From CAZGKW01 sp964526295 (lineage in GTDB: Bacteria; Planctomycetota; Phycisphaerae; FEN-1346), in the NCBI GenBank assembly GCA_964526295.1, contig CAZGKW010000037.1, positions 1-43,590 of the forward strand: a DNA stretch of 43,590 bases. The letters are read 5' to 3'. Position numbers and translations under genes: made by a program. Positions 23,036 to 31,040 of the stretch are shown here, in pieces. Position 1 is the first letter of the stretch, and every line of letters starts with the position of its first letter. Under the pieces are notes generated by a model. The model worked only from the letters and a program-made list of their open reading frames with translations. It was not told where the DNA came from and searched no databases.

Positions 23036-24935
23036 GACCATGCGAATCGCCATAGCCAGCGGCAAGGGCGGCACGGGCAAGACCTTCGTCGCGACGAATC
23101 TGGCGGCCGTCGCCGGCGCGGCCTACGTCGACTGCGACGTCGAGGGCGCCAACGGCCACCTGTTCCTCTCGCCCGAGGTCCGCGACGAGCACGAGGCCAC
23201 GGTGCCCGTGCCGGCCGTCACGGGCGACTGCACCGGCTGCGGCGCCTGCGCCAGGGCCTGCCGATTCGGCGCCCTGGCGGCGGTCAAGAGCGGGCCGGTC
23301 CTCTTTGCCGAGCTGTGCCACTCCTGCGGGGCGTGCATCGAGGCGTGCCCGGAAGCGGCCCTCGACTGGACCCGCCATTCGCTGGGCACCGTCCGCACGG
23401 GCACCTACCAGCCGGTGCGCGGCCCCACCCGGCCGTTCGCCGACGGGTCGCTCGCCACGGGCCAGGTCCGGGCCTCGGCCCTCATCGAGCAGGTCAAGGC
23501 AAGCGTCGAGGGCGAAGAGGAGCTGGTGGTTCTGGACTGTCCGCCGGGGGCGGGCTGCGCCGTGGTCGAAGCCGTCCGCGGGGCCGACCTGTGCCTGCTC
23601 GTGACGGAGCCGACGCCGCTCGGACTGTCGGACGTGACGAAGGCGGCCGACCTGGCGGGCCGCCTCGGCGTCCCCCAGGCGGTGATCCTCAACCGGAGCG
23701 ACCTGGGCGGCGCCGGCGCACGGACGTTCCTGCACGACCGCCGTTTACCGATCGCCCTGGAGGTCCCTTACGACGAGGAGGTCGCCCGACAATACGCCCG
23801 CGGCCGGCTCCTGGTCACCGAAGCCGGCCGACACCGGCTGCTGTTCGAGTCGCTGGCGGCGGCGCTTCTGGGCGAGGACCTGGAGGTCCGCGAGCCCGAC
23901 GCCGAGCCCGAGGACGAGGCCCCCTCGTTTCAAGACGCGGCCGAGCCCAGCCGCGAACGCTGCACCGACCTCTCGCACCCGGAGGGCCTCGTCCAGGTCG
24001 CCGTCGTCAGCGGCAAGGGCGGCACCGGCAAGACCAGCCTGGCGTCGTCGCTCGCCGCGATGGCCGAGGGGACGGTCGTCGCCGACTGCGATGTCGACGC
24101 CGCCAACCTCCACCTGCTGCTCGACGCCGACGACGAGACGTGCCAGCCGTTCAGCGGCGGGTACCTGGCGTCCATCGACCCCGAGACGTGCCGGGGCTGC
24201 GGCGTGTGCGCGGGGGCCTGTCGGTTCGAGGCCATCGAACTCGGCGACGTGGCCCGGGTCGATCCGCTCCGCTGCGAGGGCTGCGGCCTGTGCGCCATCG
24301 TGTGTCCCCTGTCGGAGACGGACGAAGCGCCGGTCGCGCTGCATCCGCGCCTGGACGGCTACGCCTGCTCGGGGGCGACGCCGACGGGGGGCCTGGCGCG
24401 CGGCGAGCTGCTGCCGGGGGGCGAGGCGTCCGGCAAGCTCGTCACGCTCGTCCGGACGCTGGCCGAGGCCCGGGCCGGCCGCGACGGGGCGAAGGTGCTC
24501 TTCATCGACGCCTCCCCCGGCACCGGCTGCCCGGTCAACGCGGCCCTGACGGGCACGGACCTGGCGGTCGTCGTGACCGAGCCGACGCTGAGCGGCCTGC
24601 ACGACCTCGAGCGGGTCCTCGACCTGACGGAGTGGTTCAGGGTGCCCGCCCTGTGCCTGGTGAACAAGGCGGACATCTGCCCGGAGTTGACCGAATCGAT
24701 CCACCATGTGTGCGAGAGGCGCGGCGTCGAGACGATCGGCCGGGTCCCGTTCGACCGGGGCATCCCGGAGGACGTGGCCCGGGCCCGTGTGCCCGCCCAA
24801 GGCTCGGGACCGGGGGCGAAGGCCCTGGCCCGGGCGTGCGGCGTCGTGCTGGAGCGGGCGAGATCTCTTGTCTCAGCCAAGGGCGCCACGAGGGAAGGGG
24901 CGGCCGAAACCGTCCGCGACATCGGAACCTCATGA
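23028..24935 (+). CDS. Tandem-fused MinD-type ATPase with inserted ferredoxin domains (two units in one chain)
   Basis: This 635-residue protein is two complete P-loop ATPases joined head to tail. Each has a deviant Walker A (SGKGGTGKT at 11-19 and at 328-336) and a two-cluster ferredoxin insert. Unit 1 has Cys68/71/74/78 and Cys97/100/103/107. Unit 2 has Cys388/391/394/398 and Cys416/419/422/426. Each unit continues with a Walker B-like segment (VVLDCPPGAG, LFIDASPGTG) and the TEPT-x-x-GL motif. In the orange-protein loci of sulfate reducers the two homologous ATPases are separate genes; here an acidic linker (about 285-318) connects them. It probably couples ATP hydrolysis to moving or building metal-sulfur clusters. 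The start could be the ATG at 23040. Confidence 0.88.
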   Translation: MRKTMRIAIASGKGGTGKTFVATNLAAVAGAAYVDCDVEGANGHLFLSPEVRDEHEATVPVPAVTGDCTGCGACARACRFGALAAVKSGPVLFAELCHSCGACIEACPEAALDWTRHSLGTVRTGTYQPVRGPTRPFADGSLATGQVRASALIEQVKASVEGEEELVVLDCPPGAGCAVVEAVRGADLCLLVTEPTPLGLSDVTKAADLAGRLGVPQAVILNRSDLGGAGARTFLHDRRLPIALEVPYDEEVARQYARGRLLVTEAGRHRLLFESLAAALLGEDLEVREPDAEPEDEAPSFQDAAEPSRERCTDLSHPEGLVQVAVVSGKGGTGKTSLASSLAAMAEGTVVADCDVDAANLHLLLDADDETCQPFSGGYLASIDPETCRGCGVCAGACRFEAIELGDVARVDPLRCEGCGLCAIVCPLSETDEAPVALHPRLDGYACSGATPTGGLARGELLPGGEASGKLVTLVRTLAEARAGRDGAKVLFIDASPGTGCPVNAALTGTDLAVVVTEPTLSGLHDLERVLDLTEWFRVPALCLVNKADICPELTESIHHVCERRGVETIGRVPFDRGIPEDVARARVPAQGSGPGAKALARACGVVLERARSLVSAKGATREGAAETVRDIGTS

Positions 24936-24946
24936 AAGGAACGAAG

Positions 24947-25309
24947 ATGAAAGTCTGCATCCCGGCGGAAGGATCGGGCCTCGACGCCCGGCTCTCGGCC
25001 CGGCTCGGGCGGGCCCCGTGGTTTGTCCTCGCCGACTCCGAGACCGGCGACCTGGTCGAGGCCGTCCCGAACCATCAGAACAAGCAGGCCGCCTCCGGGG
25101 CGGGTGTCCAGGCCGGCCAGAGGATCGCCGACTCGGGCGCCGAGGCCGTCCTCTGCACCCACGCCGGCCCGAAGGCGTTCCGCGTCCTCCAGGCGGCCGG
25201 CGTCCGCGTTTACCTCGGCGCCGAAGGCACCGTGAGCGACGCCCTCCAGGCCTTCAAGGAGGGCCGACTGGCCGAGGCCGACGCCGCAAACGTCGAAGGC
25301 CACTGGTGA
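24947..25309 (+). CDS. NifX/NifB-C/ORP-like cluster-binding domain protein
   Basis: This 120-residue single-domain protein belongs to the dinitrogenase iron-molybdenum cofactor family (PF02579). This family includes the Mo/Cu orange protein of Desulfovibrio. It shows the start KVCIPAEGSGLDARLSARLGR, the central HQNKQAASGAGVQAG and IADSGAEAVLC, and the end VSDALQAFKEG. It would carry or chelate a metal-sulfur cluster for the ATPases beside it. I chose the ATG at 24947 for the AAAGGA upstream. An ATG at 24932 would add five residues. No nitrogenase genes are near, so a role in nitrogen fixation is unlikely. Confidence 0.87.
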   Translation: MKVCIPAEGSGLDARLSARLGRAPWFVLADSETGDLVEAVPNHQNKQAASGAGVQAGQRIADSGAEAVLCTHAGPKAFRVLQAAGVRVYLGAEGTVSDALQAFKEGRLAEADAANVEGHW

Positions 25310-25313
25310 ACCC

Positions 25314-26600
25314 ATGAGCGACACGGCACAGACAGCAAGCGCCCGAGAAGCCCCGCCCGACGACGCCCGCGAGGCCATTCGCCGCCGCCGCGACGAGAAC
25401 CTCGCCCGCGTCGGCACGGTCCTGGCGGTCATGAGCGGCAAGGGCGGCGTGGGCAAAAGCACCGTCGCGACGGCGCTGGCGGTCAGCCTCGCCCGCCTGG
25501 GCCGGCGGACCGGCCTGCTGGACGTCGACTTCCACGGCCCGACGGTGCCGGTGCTGCTCGGCCTGTCGGGGACGCAGCTCGAGTCCGACGGCCGGACGCT
25601 CCAGCCGGTCGAGGTGCCCGTCGACGGGACGTGGGTAGACCGGGCGCACGGCGCGACGGCTGCCGCAAGCCTCCGCGTCATGAGCCTGGGCCTGCTGCTC
25701 GGCGGCCGCGACGAGGCCGTCATCTGGCGGGGGCCGATGAAGATCGGCGTCATCGACCAGCTTCTCGGCGACGTCGCATGGGGCGACCTCGACGTGCTGG
25801 TCGTCGACTGCCCGCCCGGCACCGGCGACGAACCCCTCTCGATCGGCCAAGTCATCCCGATGGCCCGGGTCGTCATGGTTGGCACGCCGCAGGAAGTCGC
25901 CATGGCCGACGTGCGGAAAGCGGTGGACTTTTGCCGCAAGCTCGGCCTATCCTTGGAAGGCCTCGTCGAGACGATGGGCACGCTGGTGTGTCCGTCGTGC
26001 GGCGGTCGCGTGCCGCTCTTCAGCGGCGACGGCGCGGCCCGGCCGGAGGACGTGCCGGTGCTGGCCGAGGTCCCGTTCGATCCCGCCCTGCGCGACGCTT
26101 GCGACACCGGGCGGCTGGCGGCGTATCTGGCGAGCGGGGGCCCGGCAGCCGGGGCGTTCGAGGACCTGGCCGCCCGTCTGGTGGTCGGCCCCGAGGAAGA
26201 GGCCACACGGGAGCAAGCGAGTTCGGCGGCCGTCGCCGCCCAAGAGAGAGAAGGAGACAGGAGCCGCATGCGTTACGCGATTCCCACGGCCGAAGAGCGG
26301 CTGGCCATGCACTTCGGCCACGCCGACCAGTTCACCCTCGTCGACGTCGAGGACGGGCAGGTCACGACCGTCCAGGCCGCGACGCCGCCGCCCCACGAGC
26401 CCGGCGTGTTGCCCCAGTGGCTCAAGGAGAACGGGGTAGACCGGGTGATCGCCGGCGGCATGGGCCGGCGGGCCCAGGACCTGTTCGCCCGGCACGGCAT
26501 CGAGACGATCGTCGGGGCGCCCGCCGAGCCGCCCGAGGAGCTGGTCAAGCGCCACCTGGCGGGCACGCTTGCCACGGGCGACAATATCTGCGACCATTGA
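25314..26600 (+). CDS. Mrp/NBP35-type Fe-S carrier ATPase fused to a NifX/ORP-like domain
   Basis: This 428-residue protein combines an Mrp ATPase (about 1-290) with a C-terminal NifX-like domain (about 319-428). The Mrp part has Walker A SGKGGVGKST (41-50), DVDFHGPT, DCPPGTGDEP (165-174), TPQEVAMADV and the bridging CxxC of the family (Cys226 and Cys229 in VCPSCGG), which usually binds a [4Fe-4S] cluster between subunits. The linker is Glu/Ala-rich. The NifX part starts MRYAIPTAEERLAMHFGHADQF and ends with TGDNICDH. Mrp-ORP fusions are known in Desulfovibrio. The fused domain probably receives a cluster assembled by the Mrp part. It begins four bases after the preceding stop. Confidence 0.9.
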   Translation: MSDTAQTASAREAPPDDAREAIRRRRDENLARVGTVLAVMSGKGGVGKSTVATALAVSLARLGRRTGLLDVDFHGPTVPVLLGLSGTQLESDGRTLQPVEVPVDGTWVDRAHGATAAASLRVMSLGLLLGGRDEAVIWRGPMKIGVIDQLLGDVAWGDLDVLVVDCPPGTGDEPLSIGQVIPMARVVMVGTPQEVAMADVRKAVDFCRKLGLSLEGLVETMGTLVCPSCGGRVPLFSGDGAARPEDVPVLAEVPFDPALRDACDTGRLAAYLASGGPAAGAFEDLAARLVVGPEEEATREQASSAAVAAQEREGDRSRMRYAIPTAEERLAMHFGHADQFTLVDVEDGQVTTVQAATPPPHEPGVLPQWLKENGVDRVIAGGMGRRAQDLFARHGIETIVGAPAEPPEELVKRHLAGTLATGDNICDH

Positions 26601-26664
26601 CGGCGCCGCGCACGCCTCGATGCTTCGGCGTGCCGTGCCGCTGCCTCACTGCGGAGCCTGTGCC

Positions 26665-26898
26665 ATGCCGACGTTCGACTACGTGTGCCGGGAATGCGGC
26701 GAAGTGACCGAGGTGTTCCTCCGCCGGTCGGGGGACGCGGGCCCGGAGCGGTGCCCGTCGTGCGGGGCCGCCCGGCCGGAGCGCCGCCTGAGCGCCCCCC
26801 GCGGTCACGTGAAGGCCGACGCCACCGCCGCCACCTGCTGCGGACGCGACGAGCCCTGCGCCACCCCGGCGTGTGCCACCGGCACCTGTCCGAGATGA
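26665..26898 (+). CDS. FmdB-like zinc-ribbon protein with Cys-rich tail
   Basis: This 77-residue protein is an FmdB/CxxC-CxxC ribbon: MPTFDYVCRECG (Cys8, Cys11) and CPSCG (Cys30, Cys33). Its C-terminal tail is unusual for the family and carries five more cysteines at 58, 59, 65, 70 and 75 (CCG...C...C...C). This suggests metal handling rather than a purely structural ribbon. The start is the ATG at 26665. The stop overlaps the start of the beta-lactamase-fold gene by four bases. Confidence 0.72.
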   Translation: MPTFDYVCRECGEVTEVFLRRSGDAGPERCPSCGAARPERRLSAPRGHVKADATAATCCGRDEPCATPACATGTCPR

Positions 26899-27755
26899 AC
26901 GCCCCTGCCCTCGCGTGGCTGCGGCTGACGGTGCTCGTCGAGAACACGAGCCAGCGTGACGACCTCGTGGGCGAGCACGGCTTCGCGGCCCTCCTGGAGA
27001 CCGACCGAGGCGTCGTCCTCTTCGACACGGGGGCGAGCAACGAAGCTCTCGCGTCGAACGCCCGAGCCCTCGACGTGGACCTCGGCCGCGTCGAGGCGAT
27101 CGTTCTCAGTCACGGCCACTACGACCACACGGGCGGCGTGGCTGCCGCGGGGGCGGCGGCGCCCCAAGCAACCGTCTACGCCCACGACGAGCTGGCCGCC
27201 CCGCGCTGGGCCCGCCGCTTCGGCGTCAGCAAGGCGATCGGCGTCCCCAAGAGCAGTGCAGCCATGCTGGCCCGCCGCGGGCCGATTCAGGCCGTCGACT
27301 CCCCCGTCGTCCTGCCCCAGGGCGTCTGCTTGAGCGGTACGGTCTACGGCCAACCTTCGGCGGCCCAGCGAGGCTTCTTCGCGGAGCGCCGCGGCCGGCC
27401 CGTGCCGGACCCGTTCGACGATGAGCTGTTCGTGCTGGCCCGGCCCCCGGCGGGATGGGCGCTCGTCAGTGGGTGCTGCCACCGCGGCGTACGGAACACG
27501 CTCCGCCACGCCCGCGGCTTGACCGGTGGCGAGCCGATCCGGACGGTCATCGGCGGTCTGCACTTGCGACGGACCCCGAAGCGCGGCCTCGACGCACTCC
27601 TGCCGGTCCTCGACGACGCGGGCGTCGAGGAGCTGCTCATCGGCCACTGCACAGGCGAGCGGGCCATCCGGCACTTCGAGCGTCATGCCTCGGCCCGCGT
27701 CGAGCGTCTGGCCGTGGGCTTTTGCCACTCCTGGCACGCTGTCCGCCGGGGTTGA
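26895..27755 (+). CDS. COG1237 metallo-beta-lactamase-fold protein
   Basis: This 286-residue MBL-fold protein has the metal-binding HGHYDH at 73-78 and further metal-site candidates GCCHRG, GGLHL and IGHCTG. It resembles the archaeal family linked to RFAP synthase and annotated 7,8-dihydropterin-6-methyl-4-(beta-D-ribofuranosyl)-aminobenzene-5'-phosphate synthase. That function is not expected here, and only the fold and metal site are supported. COG1237 genes recur beside NifX and MinD-ferredoxin genes in anaerobes. It is coupled to the FmdB-like gene through a four-base overlap. Confidence 0.82.
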   Translation: MNAPALAWLRLTVLVENTSQRDDLVGEHGFAALLETDRGVVLFDTGASNEALASNARALDVDLGRVEAIVLSHGHYDHTGGVAAAGAAAPQATVYAHDELAAPRWARRFGVSKAIGVPKSSAAMLARRGPIQAVDSPVVLPQGVCLSGTVYGQPSAAQRGFFAERRGRPVPDPFDDELFVLARPPAGWALVSGCCHRGVRNTLRHARGLTGGEPIRTVIGGLHLRRTPKRGLDALLPVLDDAGVEELLIGHCTGERAIRHFERHASARVERLAVGFCHSWHAVRRG

Positions 27756-27811
27756 CGACCGGCGGGCGACGGTCTATCCTTCTGTCGCGCGAGCGAATCG
27801 CGGACGACCCT

Positions 27812-28888
27812 ATGGCGACCCAGCGGTCCATTCCCATCAGTCCGAGCCACAAGGTCCTGATCGCCGTCCTCATCTTCGTCGTCGGCTTCTTCCCCGCCTG
27901 GTGGGCCCTGACGTTCCTGGTGAACCGGTTGGAGGTGTTCTTCCGGATCCGCGAGGCCCAGGTCTTCGGCGTCGTGCTGATCGCCATCCTGCTGGAGGCG
28001 TTCCCGTTCGTCCTGCTGGGGTCGATCGTGTCGGGGGCCATCGAGGTGCTCGTGCCGGCCGAGACGCTGCGCCGTTTCGTGCCGCGGCACCGGGCGGCCC
28101 GGCTGGCGGTGGCGCCGCTGCTCGGAATCGTCTTCCCGGTGTGTGAGTGCGGGGTGGTGCCGGTCGTGCGGCGGCTGCTCAGGAAGGGCCTGCCGCTGGA
28201 GATGGCGGTCGTGTACCTCTTGGCCGGGCCGATCGTCAACCCGATCGTGATCGCGTCGACGATCATGGCGTTCCTGCGGACCCCGACCGCATGGGCGATG
28301 CCCGTGGGCCGCGTGGCGGTGGGTGTGACGGTGGCGGCCGTGGTGGGGCTGATCATGGCCTGGCGGGAGGCGCGCAGGCGCAACGCCTCGGCCGATGCTG
28401 ACCCGCCTGTCGCGCAGACGGATGTCGAGCGTGCGCGGCCGGCGACTCGTCGACGCCGGCCCGGAGAGATGCTGGCTGGCATCGTCCACCACGCCTCGGC
28501 GGACTTTCTGCTGCTGGGCGGGTTCCTGCTCCTCGGGGCCGTTTTTGCCGCTACGGCCCAGGCGTTCGCCCCGCGGAACGTCCTGGTTTCGGTCGGCAAG
28601 ACGCCGGTCGTTTCGAGCGCCGGGATGATGCTGCTGGCGTTCGCGCTGAACCTGTGCTCGGAGGCCGACGCCTTCGTGGCGGCGTCGTTCGTCCAGTTCT
28701 CGTATGCCTCGAAGCTGGCGTTCCTCGTCCTGGGGCCGATGCTCGACATCAAGCTGGTGGCGATGTACCTGGGGGCCCTGCCCCGGCGGGTCCTGGCGAC
28801 GGTCCTGGCGGTCGTGCCGGTGCTGGTGCTGGTCCTGTCGGAAGCGGCAGGACTGCTGTACGGAGTGCTGTCGAACGGCGTACAATAG
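27812..28888 (+). CDS. DUF318/ArsP-like permease
   Basis: This 358-residue multi-spanning protein belongs to the DUF318 (PF03773, ArsP_1) permease family. I estimate about eight helices from the hydrophobic segments. The family signatures are CECGVVPVVRRLLRKGLP followed by AGPIVNPIVIASTI in the first half, and the equivalent LCSEADAFVAASFVQF in the second. A cytoplasmic loop (about 195-220) is basic and polar. Substrates of relatives include trivalent organoarsenicals and metal ions. The partner next door is TIGR03943, and the pair is found together in many bacteria, where it has been linked to zinc regulation (YcgR/YcgQ of Bacillus). Substrate not assigned. Confidence 0.85.
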   Translation: MATQRSIPISPSHKVLIAVLIFVVGFFPAWWALTFLVNRLEVFFRIREAQVFGVVLIAILLEAFPFVLLGSIVSGAIEVLVPAETLRRFVPRHRAARLAVAPLLGIVFPVCECGVVPVVRRLLRKGLPLEMAVVYLLAGPIVNPIVIASTIMAFLRTPTAWAMPVGRVAVGVTVAAVVGLIMAWREARRRNASADADPPVAQTDVERARPATRRRRPGEMLAGIVHHASADFLLLGGFLLLGAVFAATAQAFAPRNVLVSVGKTPVVSSAGMMLLAFALNLCSEADAFVAASFVQFSYASKLAFLVLGPMLDIKLVAMYLGALPRRVLATVLAVVPVLVLVLSEAAGLLYGVLSNGVQ

Positions 28889-28907
28889 TGTGGGAGCGGA
28901 TCGAGAA

Positions 28908-29723
28908 ATGGGCGTCAAGGCACCGGGGTGCGAACACAGCGGGCGGTTGTCGTGGTGGGAGCTCTGGCCGATGGCCGGGTGGGGCGTCTTCGTCCTGTTC
29001 GTCCGTTTGACGGGGCGGATGCCCCTGTTCCTCTGGTCGGTCTACGGCTACCTGGCGGCGGCGGGGGGCGTCCTGCTGCTCGCCCTGTTCGCGGTCGGAT
29101 GGGTCCTCCGGCAGCACAGCCTGAGGGCGGAGTACGCGGCCCGCCGGGCGGCCGTCCTGCGAGGCGAGGAGGCGCCGGCCTGGTCCCCCGACGCCGACAA
29201 CCACGATCACGACCACGCCTGCGGCGCCGGTGGCGGGCGGGCCTGGCTCATCGTCCGGAGCCTGGCCTTCATCGTGCCGATCCTGGTGGGCTTCTCCCTG
29301 CCGGTGAGGGGCCTGAACGACCTGGCGGCCGTCCAGCGCGGAGCGGAGGACTGGGCCATGGTGGCCGAGCTGGCCTCCCAACGGGCCCTGGCCGAGGCCG
29401 AGGAGCGGCGCGGCTATGCCTGGACGAACGTGCTGGGCCTGGCGCAGCGGCTCCGGTCGCCCCGCCCGATGAAGGTGGGGGCCCTCGGGTTCGTCCTGCG
29501 GACGGAGAACACACCGCCTGGGCAGTTCCTGCTCGTCCGGTTCACGATCACGTGCTGCGCGGCGGACGCCTCGCCCGTGGCCGTCCCCGTCCGGTGGGAG
29601 GGGGCCGAAAAGCTCGAGACGAACCGGTGGGTGAAGGTGTTCGGCCGGACCGACCCCGAGGCGAAGGTCGTGATCGCCGAGGAGGTGGAGGAGGCCGACG
29701 AGCCCCCCGAGCCCTACATGTGA
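28908..29723 (+). CDS. TIGR03943 family membrane protein, partner of DUF318 permease
   Basis: This 271-residue protein has two N-terminal membrane helices (about 24-42 and 45-67), a cytoplasmic loop with a His/Asp metal-binding patch HDHDHAC (99-105) and a third helix (about 112-131). The rest is a soluble domain with FTITCCAADASPV (about 212-224), a hallmark of the family. It lies 19 bases after the DUF318 gene. The His patch and the CC pair suggest that it senses or binds a divalent metal. There is no strong ribosome site: GGGAG is 12 bases upstream. It ends in the palindromic terminator region. Confidence 0.85.
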   Translation: MGVKAPGCEHSGRLSWWELWPMAGWGVFVLFVRLTGRMPLFLWSVYGYLAAAGGVLLLALFAVGWVLRQHSLRAEYAARRAAVLRGEEAPAWSPDADNHDHDHACGAGGGRAWLIVRSLAFIVPILVGFSLPVRGLNDLAAVQRGAEDWAMVAELASQRALAEAEERRGYAWTNVLGLAQRLRSPRPMKVGALGFVLRTENTPPGQFLLVRFTITCCAADASPVAVPVRWEGAEKLETNRWVKVFGRTDPEAKVVIAEEVEEADEPPEPYM

Positions 29724-29731
29724 CCGAAAAA

Positions 29732-29817
29732 AAAAGACACTAAGTGTCTTTTGTCAGACCCTAAGTCCCCTTCCCACAGGCACTTACAGGCGAAAAAAAG
29801 ACACTTAGTGTCTTTTT
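29732..29817. repeat. Pair of near-identical palindromes (bidirectional terminator or REPIN-like element)
   Basis: AAAAGACACT-A-AGTGTCTTTT (29732-29752) and AAAAAGACACT-T-AGTGTCTTTTT (29795-29817) are reverse complements of each other around the central base. Each hairpin has an A-run on one side and a T-run on the other. The element lies between the convergent genes ending at 29723 and 29805, and the stop of the minus-strand gene is inside the second palindrome. Between the arms is a T-C-rich stretch (GTCAGACCCTAAGTCCCCTTCCC). Confidence 0.7.
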
Positions 29818-31040
29818 CTTGCGGCTTTCCGGTGGATCCACCGAGCCACGGCCAGGAGGAGCCAGGCGGTCAGCACCGCCGCACCGGCGTAGTGCACCGC
29901 CGGCGGCAGGAAGCCGTGGGCGTGGGCGGTCATCATGTCGACCGCCCAGGCGCCGACCAGGGCGTCCAGGGCGAAGCCGCACGCCAGGGCGAACGCCGCG
30001 ATCAGCCCCACGTAGAGGGCCGCCGAGAGCTTCCCGAACATCTTTCCCACCGTCAGGATCGTCGCCAGGTTCGTCGCCGGCCCCACCAGCAGGAAGACCA
30101 GGGCGGCTCCGGGGTTCAGGCCCCGCCACACCAGCATCGCCGCCATTGGCGTGGAGGCCGTCGCACAGACGTACAGGGGCAGGCCCACGACGAGCATGAC
30201 GAGCATGGCAGCCACGGGACTCCCCAGATACCGCTCGAAGAAAGCCGGGTTGACGAACGCCCCGATGACACCGGCGAGCACCAGGCCGAGGGCCAGCGTC
30301 GGGCCGATCTCCTCGCCCAGCTCCACCGCAACGAACCGCCAGAAACGGCCCCACCGAAGCGGCCGCCCCGGCGGCGACGGGGCGTCCTCGGCCGCGCAGC
30401 CCGGACACGTCGGGACGGCTTCGTCCGCTGCGGCAGTCGTCGGAGTCGGATCGGGGGCGGTCTCGACCGCCGGTTCGCAATGGGGGCAGGCCGGCTCCGG
30501 CGCCGGGTCAGGCTCAGGCGGGTCGCAGTGCGGACAGGCCGTCCCCGGCGCCGCCGACGGCCCCGGCTCGACCTCGGCAGGCGCCAGGGGCGCAGTCCGG
30601 TCGCGGAGCGTCTCGACCATTCCGGCCGTCAGGGCCGTCACCACGGCCGCCACCGGCCGGACGATCGCCATGATCGGCCCCATGAGGGCCCACGTGACGG
30701 CGATCGAATCGAAGCTTGTCTCGGGCGTCGAGATGAGAAACGAGACGGTGGCCCCCCGGCCCGCGCCTCGCTCGCGGAGGGCGTAGGCCGTCGGCAGCAC
30801 CGAGCAGCTACACAGCGGCAGCGGCGCACCCAGCAGGGCCGCCTTGGCGACCGAAGCGAACCCCCGGCCGCCCAGGTGCCGCGTCAGCACTTCCCGCGAG
30901 ACGAACACGTGGACCAGACCGGCCGCCAGGACGCCGACGATGACATAGACGCCCGCTTCGTAGGCCATCGAGCCGATCGAGAGGAGGATCGTCCAGAGGT
31001 GGCCGCCCGCCACCGTCAGAATGTCCACAGACTGTTCCAT
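29805..31040 (-). CDS. SO_0444-type Cu/Zn efflux permease with Cys-rich loop
   Basis: This 411-residue DUF318-fold transporter resembles the SO_0444 Cu/Zn efflux family. It has PLCSCSVLPTAYALRERG (75-92) in the first half and PLYVCATASTPMAAML in the second. Between the halves is a long periplasmic or cytoplasmic loop with three CPxC pairs (CPHC 169-172, CPHC 185-188, CPGC 212-215) set in Pro/Glu/Asp. This is a likely metal-binding region, and it is longer than in ordinary DUF318 permeases. I chose the ATG at 31040 over two earlier ones because the upstream AAGGGGCGG fits and the extra N-terminus is not membrane-like. It converges on the metal-cluster operon. Confidence 0.8.
   Translation of the reverse strand: MEQSVDILTVAGGHLWTILLSIGSMAYEAGVYVIVGVLAAGLVHVFVSREVLTRHLGGRGFASVAKAALLGAPLPLCSCSVLPTAYALRERGAGRGATVSFLISTPETSFDSIAVTWALMGPIMAIVRPVAAVVTALTAGMVETLRDRTAPLAPAEVEPGPSAAPGTACPHCDPPEPDPAPEPACPHCEPAVETAPDPTPTTAAADEAVPTCPGCAAEDAPSPPGRPLRWGRFWRFVAVELGEEIGPTLALGLVLAGVIGAFVNPAFFERYLGSPVAAMLVMLVVGLPLYVCATASTPMAAMLVWRGLNPGAALVFLLVGPATNLATILTVGKMFGKLSAALYVGLIAAFALACGFALDALVGAWAVDMMTAHAHGFLPPAVHYAGAAVLTAWLLLAVARWIHRKAARKRH

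Noticed and set aside
24359..26269. 636-codon minus-strand frame under the Mrp region
   Set aside because: It is Ser/Arg-rich shadow sequence opposite the Walker and Cys motifs of the real genes.
21667..26600. Nitrogen-fixation cluster
   Set aside because: NifX-like domains and Fe-S ATPases are present, but there is no nifH, nifD, nifK, nifE or nifN, and the gene set matches ORP-type loci better.
29753..29795. Small RNA gene between the twin palindromes
   Set aside because: The stretch has no promoter and no structure of its own beyond the flanking hairpins.
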